A stretch of DNA of 64,000 bases, from contig NZ_CP015136.1 in the NCBI RefSeq assembly GCF_001618865.1, positions 1,089,001-1,153,000 on the forward strand, read 5' to 3'. Numbering within the stretch: position 1 is the first letter of the stretch; each line of letters begins with the position of its first letter. Under the pieces are notes generated by a model that saw only the letters and a program-made list of their open reading frames with translations, was not told the DNA's origin and searched no databases. Shown in pieces: positions 46,953 through 56,404 of the stretch. Made by a program: the position numbers and the translations under genes. The stretch is from Luteitalea pratensis. Lineage in GTDB: Bacteria > Acidobacteriota > Vicinamibacteria > Vicinamibacterales > Vicinamibacteraceae.

Positions 46953-49520
46953 ATGTCGTTGTCGGCCGGCACGCGAATCGGCCCGTACGAGATCGTGGTG
47001 CCGCTCGGGGCAGGCGCCATGGGGGACGTCTACCGCGCGCGCGACACGCGTCTGGCCCGCATGGTCGCGATCAAGGTCCTGGCGCGCACCGACGCACGCC
47101 GAATCGCCCGCCTCGAACGTGAGGCCCGCGCCATCTCACGCGTAAGCCATCGCTACATTTGCGCGCTACACGACATCGGACGCCAGGACGGGCTCGAGTA
47201 CCTGGTGATGGAGTATCTCGAAGGCGAGACGCTGGCCCGGCGGCTCGAAGGCGGCGCCCTGCAACTCGACGAGGCGCTCTCCATCGGCATCCAGATGTGC
47301 GAGGCCCTGGATGCGGCGCACTCGGCCGGCGTCATCCACCGCGATCTGAAGCCGAGCAACGTCATGCTGACCCCGGGCGGCGTGAAGCTGCTCGATTTCG
47401 GCCTGGCCAAGCTGCACGACCCCGAACCGGACCCGAACCTGCCGGCTTCCACACAGAGTCGCTTCAGCACCGAAGACGGCGCGGTCGTGGGCACGTATCC
47501 GTACATGGCGCCCGAGCAGGTCGCGGGTGGCCATGTCGATGGCCGCGCGGACATCTTTGCGCTGGGCGTCGTGATCTACGAGATGGCGTCGGGCGTGCGT
47601 CCATTCGACGCGCCGACGCGGGCCGAAGTGGCGGCTGCGATTCTCACGCGGACGCCGCCCGTCCTTTCAAGCCTCTGTTCCCATGTGCCGGCGGCGCTCG
47701 ATCGTGCCGTCCAACGATGCCTGGCCAAGGATCCGGAAGCGCGCTGGCAGACGGCGCGTGACCTCGCGTCGGAGCTGCGCTGGATCGCGGGAGAGGTCGA
47801 AGCCGGCCGTCCCGATCGACCCGCATCGCCGCACGAGGCCACGCCGCGGCGGCGACTCCTTGCGTGGGCAGGAATCGGTAGCGTCGCCGGGCTGGCGGTG
47901 GGTGCCGTCGTGCTGTGGGGCTTGATCGCGAGTGGCCTGGTGCGCCGCACTGCTCCCATCCCGCGGTTCACTCAGCTGACATTTCGTTCGGGCACGATTC
48001 CCGCTGCCCGATTCGCCCCGGACGGCGAGACGATCATCTATAGCGCCGCCTGGCACGATCAGCCGTATGGGTTGTACATGTCGCGGACGGGCAGTGCCGA
48101 AGCACGCGCGCTCGGCATCACCGGCGCGAAGCTCCTGGCCGTCTCGACATCGGGCGAACTGGCCTTGCTGCGGGGAGGCCATGGCACCCTGAGTTTCTTC
48201 GGTCGCGGCGCCGGCACACTTGCTCGCGTGTCGCTTGCGGGCGGCGCACCGCGGGACGTGCTCGACCAGGTGGTGTCGGCCGACTGGGTGCCGGGCACCG
48301 ACCAACTCGTCGTGTCCCGAACCGGTGGCCACGTCGAGTTCCCGATCGGGACGAGGATCTACAAGTCATCGTCGGGCGGAGTCCGGGCCGTGCGGGTGGC
48401 ACCGAGCGGCGACCGCGTGGCGTTGCTACAGGGGGGTGCAGGAGGTACGAGTGTCATCATCCTCGATCGATCGGGCAGGACGATCGCGTCGAGCTCGTGG
48501 AGCGATGCGGGTAACGTCACGTGGTCGCCGGACGGACAGGAGGTCTGGTTCAGCGCGAACCGGCGGTATGCGTCGCCCGTGTTGTGGGCCATGTCGACGA
48601 CAGGAGAGATCAGGGTCCTGGTGCCGACCCCCCCTGAGATGCACATCATCCAGGACGTGTTCCACGACGGTCGCATCCTCGTCGCGACGCACATGCGCCA
48701 GCACGGCCTGTGCTGCGTAGGTTCGGACACGCCTCCTCGCGAGTTGGCGTGGTTCGACTTCTCGATACCAGAAGCGCTGTCGGCCGGCGGCACCACCGTG
48801 GTCTTCGGCGACAGGCCCGCCGGCGCTCCCGGCACGGCCTACCTGCGCAAGACCGACGGGAGCGACGCGATCCGGCTCGGCGAGGGATACCCGGAGGACC
48901 TGTCACCCGACGGCAATTCCGTGCTCGTTGGTATCAGGACCGGAGCCGCACATTGGGCCATCCTCCCGACCGGTTCCGGTTCGTCGAGATCGTTGCCGCG
49001 GGGACAACTCGAGAGACTGGGTGAGGCCAATTTCCTGCCTGACGGGCGGCACATCGCCTTCTGGGGCGCCGAGCGAGGCCGCGCCGGACGCATCTTCGTG
49101 CAAGACCTCGATGACGGCTCCGAGCCTCGCGCGATCTCTCCCGAAGGCGTCGGGACGAACGCACTGGCCACGCCGGACGGACGATTCGTCTGGGGCGCCT
49201 CGTCCGTCTCCGGTCACGCGCTCTATCCGGTGGGCGAAGGTCGCCCGCGGCCGGTGCCGTTGCTGTCCACAGATGACGAGCCCTTGCAGTGGAGCACGGA
49301 CGCCAGATACCTGTACGTCCGCCGCGACGACTGGCCGCCAGAGATCGACCGAATCGATACCACGACCGCCACGCGCATCCGGTGGCGAACCGTGTTTCCC
49401 AGCGACCCTGCGGGTGTCGACACCATCGGCAACATCCTGATTACCCCCGACGGGAGGCTTCACTGCTACAACTACGCGCGCCTTCTGACCAACTTGTTCA
49501 TCGTGGACCAGTTCAACTAG
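46953..49520 (+). CDS. Kinase 3: transmembrane Ser/Thr protein kinase with beta-propeller
   Basis: 855 residues from the ATG at 46953, which gives a clean start (MSLSAGTRIGPYEIVVPLG). Kinase domain: GAGAMGDVYRARD, VAIKVLAR, HRDLKPSNVML, DFGLAKLHD and TYPYMAPEQVAGG. A membrane helix follows near 300 (LLAWAGIGSVAGLAVGAVVLWGLI). The C-terminal propeller has repeated WD40-like blades (RFAPDGETIIYSAAWHDQP, WSPDGQEVWFSANRRY, FLPDGRHIAFWGAERG). No sigma factor is linked. It may respond to the neighbouring permease or to the downstream FHA regulator. Confidence 0.9.
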   Translation: MSLSAGTRIGPYEIVVPLGAGAMGDVYRARDTRLARMVAIKVLARTDARRIARLEREARAISRVSHRYICALHDIGRQDGLEYLVMEYLEGETLARRLEGGALQLDEALSIGIQMCEALDAAHSAGVIHRDLKPSNVMLTPGGVKLLDFGLAKLHDPEPDPNLPASTQSRFSTEDGAVVGTYPYMAPEQVAGGHVDGRADIFALGVVIYEMASGVRPFDAPTRAEVAAAILTRTPPVLSSLCSHVPAALDRAVQRCLAKDPEARWQTARDLASELRWIAGEVEAGRPDRPASPHEATPRRRLLAWAGIGSVAGLAVGAVVLWGLIASGLVRRTAPIPRFTQLTFRSGTIPAARFAPDGETIIYSAAWHDQPYGLYMSRTGSAEARALGITGAKLLAVSTSGELALLRGGHGTLSFFGRGAGTLARVSLAGGAPRDVLDQVVSADWVPGTDQLVVSRTGGHVEFPIGTRIYKSSSGGVRAVRVAPSGDRVALLQGGAGGTSVIILDRSGRTIASSSWSDAGNVTWSPDGQEVWFSANRRYASPVLWAMSTTGEIRVLVPTPPEMHIIQDVFHDGRILVATHMRQHGLCCVGSDTPPRELAWFDFSIPEALSAGGTTVVFGDRPAGAPGTAYLRKTDGSDAIRLGEGYPEDLSPDGNSVLVGIRTGAAHWAILPTGSGSSRSLPRGQLERLGEANFLPDGRHIAFWGAERGRAGRIFVQDLDDGSEPRAISPEGVGTNALATPDGRFVWGASSVSGHALYPVGEGRPRPVPLLSTDDEPLQWSTDARYLYVRRDDWPPEIDRIDTTTATRIRWRTVFPSDPAGVDTIGNILITPDGRLHCYNYARLLTNLFIVDQFN

Positions 49521-49533
49521 GCAGGCGCGATCC

Positions 49534-50151
49534 TCATCTGAACTCGATCGTCATGTGAGGGAAAAGATGAACACCGTCGCGGAACTTTTCCGTCATCTCG
49601 ACGAAGAACGACCGGCCATCGCTCAGCTGACCAGCGACCACCATCGCCTCGTTGCCGCCTCGCTGTCCGCGAGTGTCATTCCTGATGGATTCAAGGAAGA
49701 ACGACGCGGAACCCACGGTCAGTGATGGCAGCGCGGCGAGTTCGCCCATCGTCAGCAGGTCGTCGGCAACCGCGGCTTCCAGCTCGGACCAGCGTACGAA
49801 CCACACGGGAACCTCATCGGTACCAGACAGGAACTGTGCCGCCGGATACGGGTCGTCGAGACTGGCCCAGTTGACGCGCCCTTCGATGTGCAACTGGCAG
49901 AGGGCGGGCTGGCCGCTGAAATCGAGGAAGTCGAGCAGGTTGAACCCGGGCGGGATGCAGTCCGGCGAGCGGTAGAACACGATCACGGCCCACTCGTCCG
50001 TATGCGGCTGAAACCCTCGCGCGAGGTTTGCGTAATACGGTGGCTGGATGTCTTCGGGAATGCGCATGTGAATCTGCGCCTGGAGCGGAGCCGAGGCTGC
50101 GAGGACGGCAGCCATCACACCGACCAGCGTCATTCGCGTTCGTGCCTGCAT
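49534..50151 (-). CDS. Hypothetical secreted protein
   Basis: 205 residues. The ATG at 50151 has AAGGAGA six bases upstream and begins a signal peptide (MQARTRMTLVGVMAAVLAAS), which decides it over the ORF start at 50193. The mature part contains EDIQPPYYANLARGFQPHTD, two cysteines (SPDCIPP, PALCQLH) and a C-terminal LPSLTVGSASFFLESI region. No known domain was recognised. It is convergent with kinase 3 and divergent from the FHA regulator. Confidence 0.72.
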   Translation of the reverse strand: MQARTRMTLVGVMAAVLAASAPLQAQIHMRIPEDIQPPYYANLARGFQPHTDEWAVIVFYRSPDCIPPGFNLLDFLDFSGQPALCQLHIEGRVNWASLDDPYPAAQFLSGTDEVPVWFVRWSELEAAVADDLLTMGELAALPSLTVGSASFFLESIRNDTRGQRGGNEAMVVAGQLSDGRSFFVEMTEKFRDGVHLFPHMTIEFR

Positions 50152-50295
50152 GATTGTCTCCTTCCGCCGATGGCTGCCACTCTCAAGAACCATTCTCGCG
50201 TGGCGGCATGGCGATGACGCGACGCTACGCCGAGCGCCACCGGAAGTCGCAGGAGGGAGGTAGCATTACGTCAGGATTTCTTCAGGACAACCGTC

Positions 50296-50946
50296 ATGCG
50301 GGTCGCCTTCGGTGAATTCCTGCTCGACTCAGAGACCCGCGAACTGTGCCGCGCCGGTCGAGCCCTGGATCTCACACCGAAAGCCTTTGATCTCCTGGCG
50401 ATGCTGATCGCGAACCGGCCAAGGATCGTGACGAAGGCCGAACTCCAGGAACGTTTGTGGCCCGACAGCTTCGTTGTCGACAAGAACCTCGCCAACCTCG
50501 TGTCCGAGATCCGTGACGCACTCGGCGAGGATGCTTCCAACCCTCGCATCATCCGCACGGCCCATCGGGTCGGCTATGCGTTCCAGCACCGCGACGGCAG
50601 GGACGAGCCGCGGCATCAGTCCGCCCGCAGGAACGAGCGCATCTTCCGGCTCATGTGGGATGACCAGCACATCACGCTCGAAGAGGGCGAGTACGTGATC
50701 GGCCGCGATCCGGATGCCGACGTGTACGTGGATTCGCCGAGCGTGTCGCGACGACATGCGGTGCTGAGAATCACGGGGCACCAGGCGTGCGTCGAGGATC
50801 TTGGCAGCCGAAACGGCACCTTCGTGGGCGATCGCCGCATCGACAGTTCGTCAGCGCTCCAGAACGGAGATGCCATTCGAGTCGGTTCGGTGGTGCTGAC
50901 GTTCCGCGCCGTCGTTGCGCCCGGATCGACGAAGTCCGCCGGCTAG
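50296..50946 (+). CDS. Winged-helix DNA-binding protein with C-terminal FHA domain
   Basis: 216 residues. Residues 1-95 form an OmpR/PhoB-type winged helix without a receiver domain (LTPKAFDLLAMLIANRPRIV, DKNLANLVSEIRDALGED, IIRTAHRVGYAF). Residues 115-207 form an FHA domain with all phosphothreonine-binding positions: G136-R137, S151-x2-H154 and N173-G174 ('DLGSRNGTFVG'). The combination resembles mycobacterial EmbR, but without the central BTAD domain. FHA domains bind phosphothreonine, so the likely partners are the Ser/Thr kinases of this window. The start follows a sparse site (CAGGACAACC). Confidence 0.9.
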   Translation: MRVAFGEFLLDSETRELCRAGRALDLTPKAFDLLAMLIANRPRIVTKAELQERLWPDSFVVDKNLANLVSEIRDALGEDASNPRIIRTAHRVGYAFQHRDGRDEPRHQSARRNERIFRLMWDDQHITLEEGEYVIGRDPDADVYVDSPSVSRRHAVLRITGHQACVEDLGSRNGTFVGDRRIDSSSALQNGDAIRVGSVVLTFRAVVAPGSTKSAG

Positions 50947-51116
50947 CTTCGCGCGGCGCGTGGTTCCCGAAAGGCGTCCGGAACGCTTCTGGACGGCGGT
51001 CGCCAATTCGGCGCGCGAACAGGCGGCGAGCGATGGAGGCACGCAGCCGACCGAGGTCATCCGAGAGCGAGCCGGGACGAGGATCGTCCCGGCCGGATCA
51101 GTGACGGCCGCGACGG

Positions 51117-51812
51117 CTACTTCGCCGGATGGATGCGGTCGGCGATGGTGTCGCGGTGGAACGCCGAGTGCTGACGAATGTCGGCCCAGCCGCCGGCGGT
51201 GGCGTCTCCCGCCGATGACGCGGCCGCCCGATCGCTCGCGAAATCCTGCCAGGAGTTGTAGCGCGTGATGGTCGCGAAGGTCCAGTCGCTGCCTTCGACG
51301 TGCTGCAGCAGCACGTTGCCGGTCTGTATCTTGCCGGCTGCCCCGGTGGTGCCGAGCGATTGCAGGAGCTGCTCGCGATGACCAGCGACGGCGCGGTGGA
51401 CGCCGACGATGTATACCTGACCAGGCGCCCCGCCGATGCCCATTTCCTTGGTGAACTGGCTCCACGATGGCCCGGTCGTGAACGTGTCGTTATGCCAGGC
51501 GACGAGCCCTCGCGTCGGGTCCGTCGGCGGCGCGCCTCCCGCCGTCACCTCGGCCTTCGGCCCGAGATGCTGGATGACGACGTAGTCCCAATCGTCGCCT
51601 TCCTGATGCCGGAGCACGACGAAGTGATCGGGCATCGGCGAGGTCTTGTCAGGGGTCATGAGCGACTTGGCGTGTGCGGCCGCCTGCCCTGGCGCGGACT
51701 TCGTGAAGTGGACGTGGTACAGGTCGGTCGCCGGCGGTGTGCCTTGTGCCGAGGCCACCGTTGCTGCAGCGATCCCCACGAATACGACGAGACAAACAGC
51801 CGTGAACCGCAT
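51117..51812 (-). CDS. Hypothetical secreted protein (possible dimeric alpha/beta-barrel domain)
   Basis: 231 residues from the ATG at 51812 with GGAGG seven bases upstream. A signal peptide is present (MRFTAVCLVVFVGIAAATVASA). The mature part reads DLYHVHFTKSAPGQAAAHAK, then MPDHFVVLRHQEGDDWDYVV, and again VLLQHVEGSDWTFATITRYN. This repeated strand-helix pattern with 'HxxGxDWxxxxI' is like two ferredoxin-like (ABM/NIPSNAP) units, which is inference. It follows the broken ADOP on the same strand. Confidence 0.75.
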   Translation of the reverse strand: MRFTAVCLVVFVGIAAATVASAQGTPPATDLYHVHFTKSAPGQAAAHAKSLMTPDKTSPMPDHFVVLRHQEGDDWDYVVIQHLGPKAEVTAGGAPPTDPTRGLVAWHNDTFTTGPSWSQFTKEMGIGGAPGQVYIVGVHRAVAGHREQLLQSLGTTGAAGKIQTGNVLLQHVEGSDWTFATITRYNSWQDFASDRAAASSAGDATAGGWADIRQHSAFHRDTIADRIHPAK

Positions 51813-51919
51813 CGGATACCTCCAGTGCTCACGCGCCGGGCATCGAACCGGATGCCGTAAAGGATGATGCTGGTTTGCCCGGGCGAGGGAGTGGGCAAAC
51901 ATACCACGGATGAGGTTGT

Positions 51920-53192
51920 GCCGAAAGCGCGGATGAGGCGAATGCTCGTCAAGGCGAGCAGCATGCCAAGGAGTCCCGAGACAGCGGCGAGCACGAGGCT
52001 CCCGGTGAGCAGCTGTCGCACGATCCGTCCAGCACTTGCCCCAACCGCTGCGCGAAGGGCCATCTCGCGCGCGCGGGCGCTGCTGCGCGCCAGCGAGAGG
52101 CTCGTGACGTTGGCAGCGGCGATCAGGAACACCAGGAACACGGCGCCGCCGAGCATCCACAGCGCCAACCGCGACTGTCGTCCCACCATGTACTGGCTCA
52201 CGGGGACGACGGTGATGCCACGGCTCCTCTCGGTGGCCGGCCGCTGATCGTCGAGATGGCGCGACAGTGCGCTCATCTCCGCCTGGGCCTGCTCGAACGT
52301 TGCGGTCGGCCGAAGTCTTCCGATGACGAACCAGGTCTGTCCGCCGCGCGTGCTGGGGTGCGTCGGATGCGGTTCCCACACGTCCGCGTCGAACCTCGCA
52401 ACCTGGAAGTCAGCGGGGAGGACGCCGATGATCTGCGATGGCATGCCGTTGAGCACGAGCGTGGCGCCGAGCGCTTTGGACGAGCCTCCGAATCGTGCCC
52501 GCCAGAAGCGATGACTGATCAGGACCAGTCGCTGCCGTTGCTCGGCTTCTTCGATCGAGAAGCTGCGCCCCAGGACGGGCTGGACACCGAGCAGTGGAAG
52601 CAGGTTGGGGGGAGATACTCGCGCCGACGATCTGCTCGACCCCTTCATCTCCACTCAGCAGGGTGGAGACGGAATCGAAGGTGGCCATGTCCGCGAAACT
52701 CTCACTTCGACTGCGCCACTGCTGGACATCCCACAGGGCCGATCGACCCTCGCGAAGGTTCTGCGCCGGATCCTCGGTCCACAACGTCGCCAACTGGTCG
52801 GGCGACCGATACGGAAGCGGCCGGAGCAGCACCGCGTCGAGCACGCTGAACATGGCGGTGTTCGTGCCAATCGCCAACGCCAGCGTGGCCACCGATGCGG
52901 TCGTGAACGCCGGACTCCTGCGGAGGCTGCGAAGTCCCTGGCGCACGTCACGCGCCAGACCCTCCAGCCACATGAATGACTGGACCTCCCGATACACCTC
53001 TTTCGCCTGCGTCGTGCCGCCGAAACTGCGGTGCGCGGCCCGGCGCGCCGTCTCAGGGGAAAGGCCGTGCCGGACGTACTCCTCCGTGGCTTCGGCCAGG
53101 TGGCTGGCGATCTCGTCGTCGATCTCGCGATCCACCTGCCTGGACCACACGAGGGCCCGTAGCCGGAACAGGAAGACGCGCAGGCGCGTCAT
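51920..53192 (-). pseudogene. ADOP-family permease, copy 3, frameshifted and truncated
   Basis: The start at 53192 (MTRLRVFLFRLRALVWSRQ) overlaps the PadR stop as ATGA. The first frame runs through DDEIASHLAEATEEYV, the first helix and part of the periplasmic domain to 'GVEQIVGAS'. The rest ('SPPNLLPLLGVQPVLGRSFS' onward) is in another frame. Removing one C from the six-C run at 52604-52609 restores 'GASISPNLLPLLGVQP', so slippage or an assembly error explains the shift. The gene stops after the middle helices (MLLALTSIRLIRAFG at 51920). The whole second half, about 400 residues, is absent. The truncation makes it non-functional in any case. Confidence 0.82.
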
Positions 53193-53536
53193 GGGGTGTC
53201 CTCGGAGATCTTCAGGAAGCGTTCGACAATGCTCGCCGCACGCTGCCACTGCGCCTCTTCCTTGTCGAGTTGCTTGCGACCGGTGCGCGTGAGTGCGTAG
53301 ATCTTCACGCGACGGCCGCTCTCGGATGTACCCCATTTGGACGAGATCCAGCCCATCTGCTCCAGCTTGAGCAGGGCGGGGTACAACGTGCCCTGATTGA
53401 GTGCGATCTGATTGCCGCTGATCTGCTCGACGCGTCGCGCGATGCGATACCCATGTAACGGGCCCAGGGCCTCCAGGATCTTGATGATCATCAAGCCGAG
53501 GGTGCCGTAGAGGACGTCACTCCGGTCGGGTGTCAT
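53189..53536 (-). CDS. PadR family transcriptional repressor at the copy 3/4 permease locus
   Basis: 115 residues: MTPDRSDVLYGTLGLMIIKI begins the winged helix, followed by LGPLHGYRIARRVEQISGNQ, NQGTLYPALLKLEQMGWI and the wing SESGRRVKIYALTRTGRKQL. It is co-transcribed with the broken ADOP 3 (ATGA overlap) and divergent from the intact ADOP 4. The long inverted repeat between them is a likely operator. With its own permease broken, ADOP 4 could be its remaining target. Confidence 0.9.
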   Translation of the reverse strand: MTPDRSDVLYGTLGLMIIKILEALGPLHGYRIARRVEQISGNQIALNQGTLYPALLKLEQMGWISSKWGTSESGRRVKIYALTRTGRKQLDKEEAQWQRAASIVERFLKISEDTP

Positions 53537-53631
53537 GTGTTGGGAGCCTACATCTCGAGCTGTTGGCAGTCAACTGGTCCAGCGTTCGCTCGAAACCGGC
53601 TGCCGGCCCGGACTGGTCGGCGGAGCTGTTT

Positions 53632-53687
53632 CTCCTGTTGTTTTCCAAAATGAAGCCGTGTACTCTCATTTTGGAATACAACAGGAG
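53632..53687. promoter_or_regulatory. 22-base inverted repeat before ADOP 4 (candidate PadR operator)
   Basis: The left arm is 53632-53653 and the right arm 53666-53687, with a 12-base spacer and a single mismatch. The inner part is TTTTCCAAAATGA facing TCATTTTGGAATA. The right arm ends in the ribosome site (AGGAG) of the ADOP gene. Within it TGTACTC and GAATACA also form a TGTA-N14-TACA pattern, as seen in PadR sites. Binding would cover both promoter and ribosome site. Confidence 0.6.
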
Positions 53688-53693
53688 CCTGAG

Positions 53694-56396
53694 ATGACAT
53701 CTCTCCGGCGATTCATGAAGCGCCTGGCCGCGTCGGCGCTCGGACGACGAGACGACGAGCGCATGCGGGAGGAGTTGGCCGAGCACCTGGAGATGCTCGT
53801 GCAGGAACAACTCCGCACGGGACTGCCACTCGACGAGGCGCGTCGCAGGGCGAGGCTCAAGCTGGGCGGGCCGGACGCGCTTGCCGAGGCGTACCGGGAC
53901 GAGCAGCGCCTGGGCTGGTTGGAGAATCTCGGCAAGGACCTCCGCTACGGGCTCCGGAGCGTGCGCCGCAATCCGGGGCTCAGTGCGGTGGCGATCGGGA
54001 CGCTCGCGCTCGGTATCGGCGCCAACCTCGCAATTTTCTCGCTCGTCAACGCAATGCTGATTCGGCCGCTGCCGTTCAGGGACGCTGAAGCGCTGGCACT
54101 GGTTCACCTGCTCATGCCGGAAGACGATGCACCTGGCGTCTACCGCCGGACAATCTGGTCGTACCCCAAGTACGAAGTCGTCCGTGCCGGCCAGCAGGTC
54201 TTCTCGGCGACCAGTCTGTTCACGGACACGGAATGGAGCCTGACGAAGGCCGGCGAGCCGGAGCGCATACAGGGCGAGGTCGTCGAGGCGGCGTATTTTC
54301 CGCTGCTCGGCATCGACGCCCGCCTTGGGCGGCTGTTCTCGGCTGATGACGATCGCGTCGGCGCGACGCCCGTGGCCGTCATCGGCCATGGCGTGTGGCA
54401 GCGCCGCTTTGGCAATGACCCGGGGGTGCTGGGGAAGGCCATCACCCTCGACGGCACCGTCCTGACCATCGTCGGCGTGACACCACAGGGATTTCGCGGC
54501 TTGTCCGGACGTGCCGAGGTGTGGCGGCCGCTGAAGCCGACCGTTCCCTTCGACCTCAACGAACCGTTCTCGCACAGCTACCACCTGATCGCGCGACGCC
54601 GGCCCGGCGTCTCACTCGAGCAGGTCGACACGGCGGTCCGGACGCTCGGCGCGCAGATTGACGCCACGTTTCCCGTGCCACGATCCGTGGGGAAGAGCGG
54701 CGTGGCTGCCGTGTCCCTCAACGATGAGCGCATCGATCCCTTGCTGCGGCGTGCAGCCCTCGTCCTTCTCGGCGCAGTGGGGCTCGTGCTGCTGATCGCG
54801 TGCGTGAATCTCGCCAATCTCACGCTCGTGCGCGGTCTCGCACGGCAGCGTGAGGTCGCGATTCGTCTCGCGCTCGGCGCCAGCCGCCTGCGCATCGGTC
54901 GCCAGTTCTTCATCGAGAGCCTGTTGCTGTCGGTGGCCGGCGCTGCGGCGGGCGCACTCGTCGCGACGCTTTCGATCCGGCTCGCATCCGCTGCCGTCCC
55001 AGACTTGAACGCCTGGCTGCATGGTCCGACCGGCGGCCTCATGCGCGTCGGCGCCTCGATGCTCGGCGTCGATACAACGGTGGCGGCCCTGGCTGTCGCG
55101 CTCGGTCTCGTCAGCGCCATGCTCTTCGGCATCGTGCCGGCATGGCAGGCAGCGCGCGGCGATCTGACGTCGCCGATGAAGCCTGTCGTCGGTGGCCATC
55201 ACGCGATGGGCTCGCGCGGCCAGGCGTTTCGCAACGGCCTGCTGGTCGCCGAGGTCGCCCTGGCGCTCGTCATGCTGGTGTCGGCCGGGCTGATGCTGAA
55301 GAGCCTGATCCGTTTGAACCAGACCGACCTCGGGTTCCGCCCCGATCACGTGCTGACCTTCCAGATTGCGCTGCCAGGCGACTCGTATCCGCCAGAGCGG
55401 AGCATCCCATTCATCGAACAGCTGCTGGCGAAACTGAAGGCGCGGCCCGAAGTGCAAGCGGTTGCGTTCGGCCATTGCGCGCCGGTCATGGATCGGTGCA
55501 ACGGGACGCGGGCGACCTTCCCCGATCGCGCCCCCGTGCCGGCCGGCAGCGGTCCACTCGTCGGCGTGACGTGGGTATCGCCAGGCGTCTTCGACGCGCT
55601 CGGCATCCGGCTCGTACGTGGCCGCGGGTTCACGGAACGCGATCGTCAGGGCCAGCCAAAGGTGGTGGTGATCAACGAGACGGCCGCGAAGCAACTGTGG
55701 GCCGGCGACGATCCGATCGGGAAGCGGATCAGTATCGGACAGGGCGGCTTTCGCGACGGAGCCGAGGTGATTGGCGTGGCCGCCGACGTCCGGTATCGTG
55801 CGGTGGAGACGCCACCTGGACCTGACGTCTACATCCCGGTGCTTCAATCACCGCGCCCGTTCGGCTTGATCTTCGTGCGCAGCCGGCTCCCTTCGTCCGC
55901 GCTCGTGCCGATGATTCGCCACGAGGTGGCTTCGCTCGATCGTGATCTGCCGCTCAGCGACATCAAGTCGATGGACGAACGATACGGCGAGGCGACGTGG
56001 CGGACGTGGGCGATTGGCGTGTTGCTGTCGATCTTCGCCGTGCTCGCCCTCGTCCTCGCGGTCGTCGGTGTCTTCGCGGTCCTGGCGCAGAGCGTCGCGC
56101 AGCGCACGCGCGAGATCGGCGTCCGCATGGCGCTGGGCGCAGCGCCGCACGACATCCAGCGACTGGTGCTGGGCCGTGCCGTGACGATCGCCGCCGTGGG
56201 TGTCGGCATCGGCCTGGGCGCCGCCTGGCTCTCGTCCCGGCTGCTGACGACGTTGCTGTACGAAGTCGAGCCACACGACGCAGGCGTGCTTTCGCTGGTC
56301 GCGCTGCTGCTCGTTGTCGTGACCATTGTCGCGAGTTACATACCGGCCTACCGTGCGGCGCGCGTCGATCCGCTCGAGACGGTGCGGGCCGAGTAA
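53694..56396 (+). CDS. ADOP-family permease, copy 4
   Basis: 900 residues from the ATG at 53694 with AGGAG upstream; the longer ORF enters the operator region. The N-terminus shows the 'ERMREELAEHLEMLVQEQLRTG' helix, then KDLRYGLRSVRRNPGLSAVA and helix 1. The first MacB-like periplasmic domain, LLIACVNLANLTLVRGLARQREVAIRLALGAS, the second domain and the terminal YIPAYRAARVDPLETVRAE are complete. No ATPase neighbour is present. The permease is divergent from PadR at 53189 and convergent with the lipoprotein-like gene at 56558. Confidence 0.93.
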   Translation: MTSLRRFMKRLAASALGRRDDERMREELAEHLEMLVQEQLRTGLPLDEARRRARLKLGGPDALAEAYRDEQRLGWLENLGKDLRYGLRSVRRNPGLSAVAIGTLALGIGANLAIFSLVNAMLIRPLPFRDAEALALVHLLMPEDDAPGVYRRTIWSYPKYEVVRAGQQVFSATSLFTDTEWSLTKAGEPERIQGEVVEAAYFPLLGIDARLGRLFSADDDRVGATPVAVIGHGVWQRRFGNDPGVLGKAITLDGTVLTIVGVTPQGFRGLSGRAEVWRPLKPTVPFDLNEPFSHSYHLIARRRPGVSLEQVDTAVRTLGAQIDATFPVPRSVGKSGVAAVSLNDERIDPLLRRAALVLLGAVGLVLLIACVNLANLTLVRGLARQREVAIRLALGASRLRIGRQFFIESLLLSVAGAAAGALVATLSIRLASAAVPDLNAWLHGPTGGLMRVGASMLGVDTTVAALAVALGLVSAMLFGIVPAWQAARGDLTSPMKPVVGGHHAMGSRGQAFRNGLLVAEVALALVMLVSAGLMLKSLIRLNQTDLGFRPDHVLTFQIALPGDSYPPERSIPFIEQLLAKLKARPEVQAVAFGHCAPVMDRCNGTRATFPDRAPVPAGSGPLVGVTWVSPGVFDALGIRLVRGRGFTERDRQGQPKVVVINETAAKQLWAGDDPIGKRISIGQGGFRDGAEVIGVAADVRYRAVETPPGPDVYIPVLQSPRPFGLIFVRSRLPSSALVPMIRHEVASLDRDLPLSDIKSMDERYGEATWRTWAIGVLLSIFAVLALVLAVVGVFAVLAQSVAQRTREIGVRMALGAAPHDIQRLVLGRAVTIAAVGVGIGLGAAWLSSRLLTTLLYEVEPHDAGVLSLVALLLVVVTIVASYIPAYRAARVDPLETVRAE

Positions 56397-56404
56397 CACG
56401 AAAG

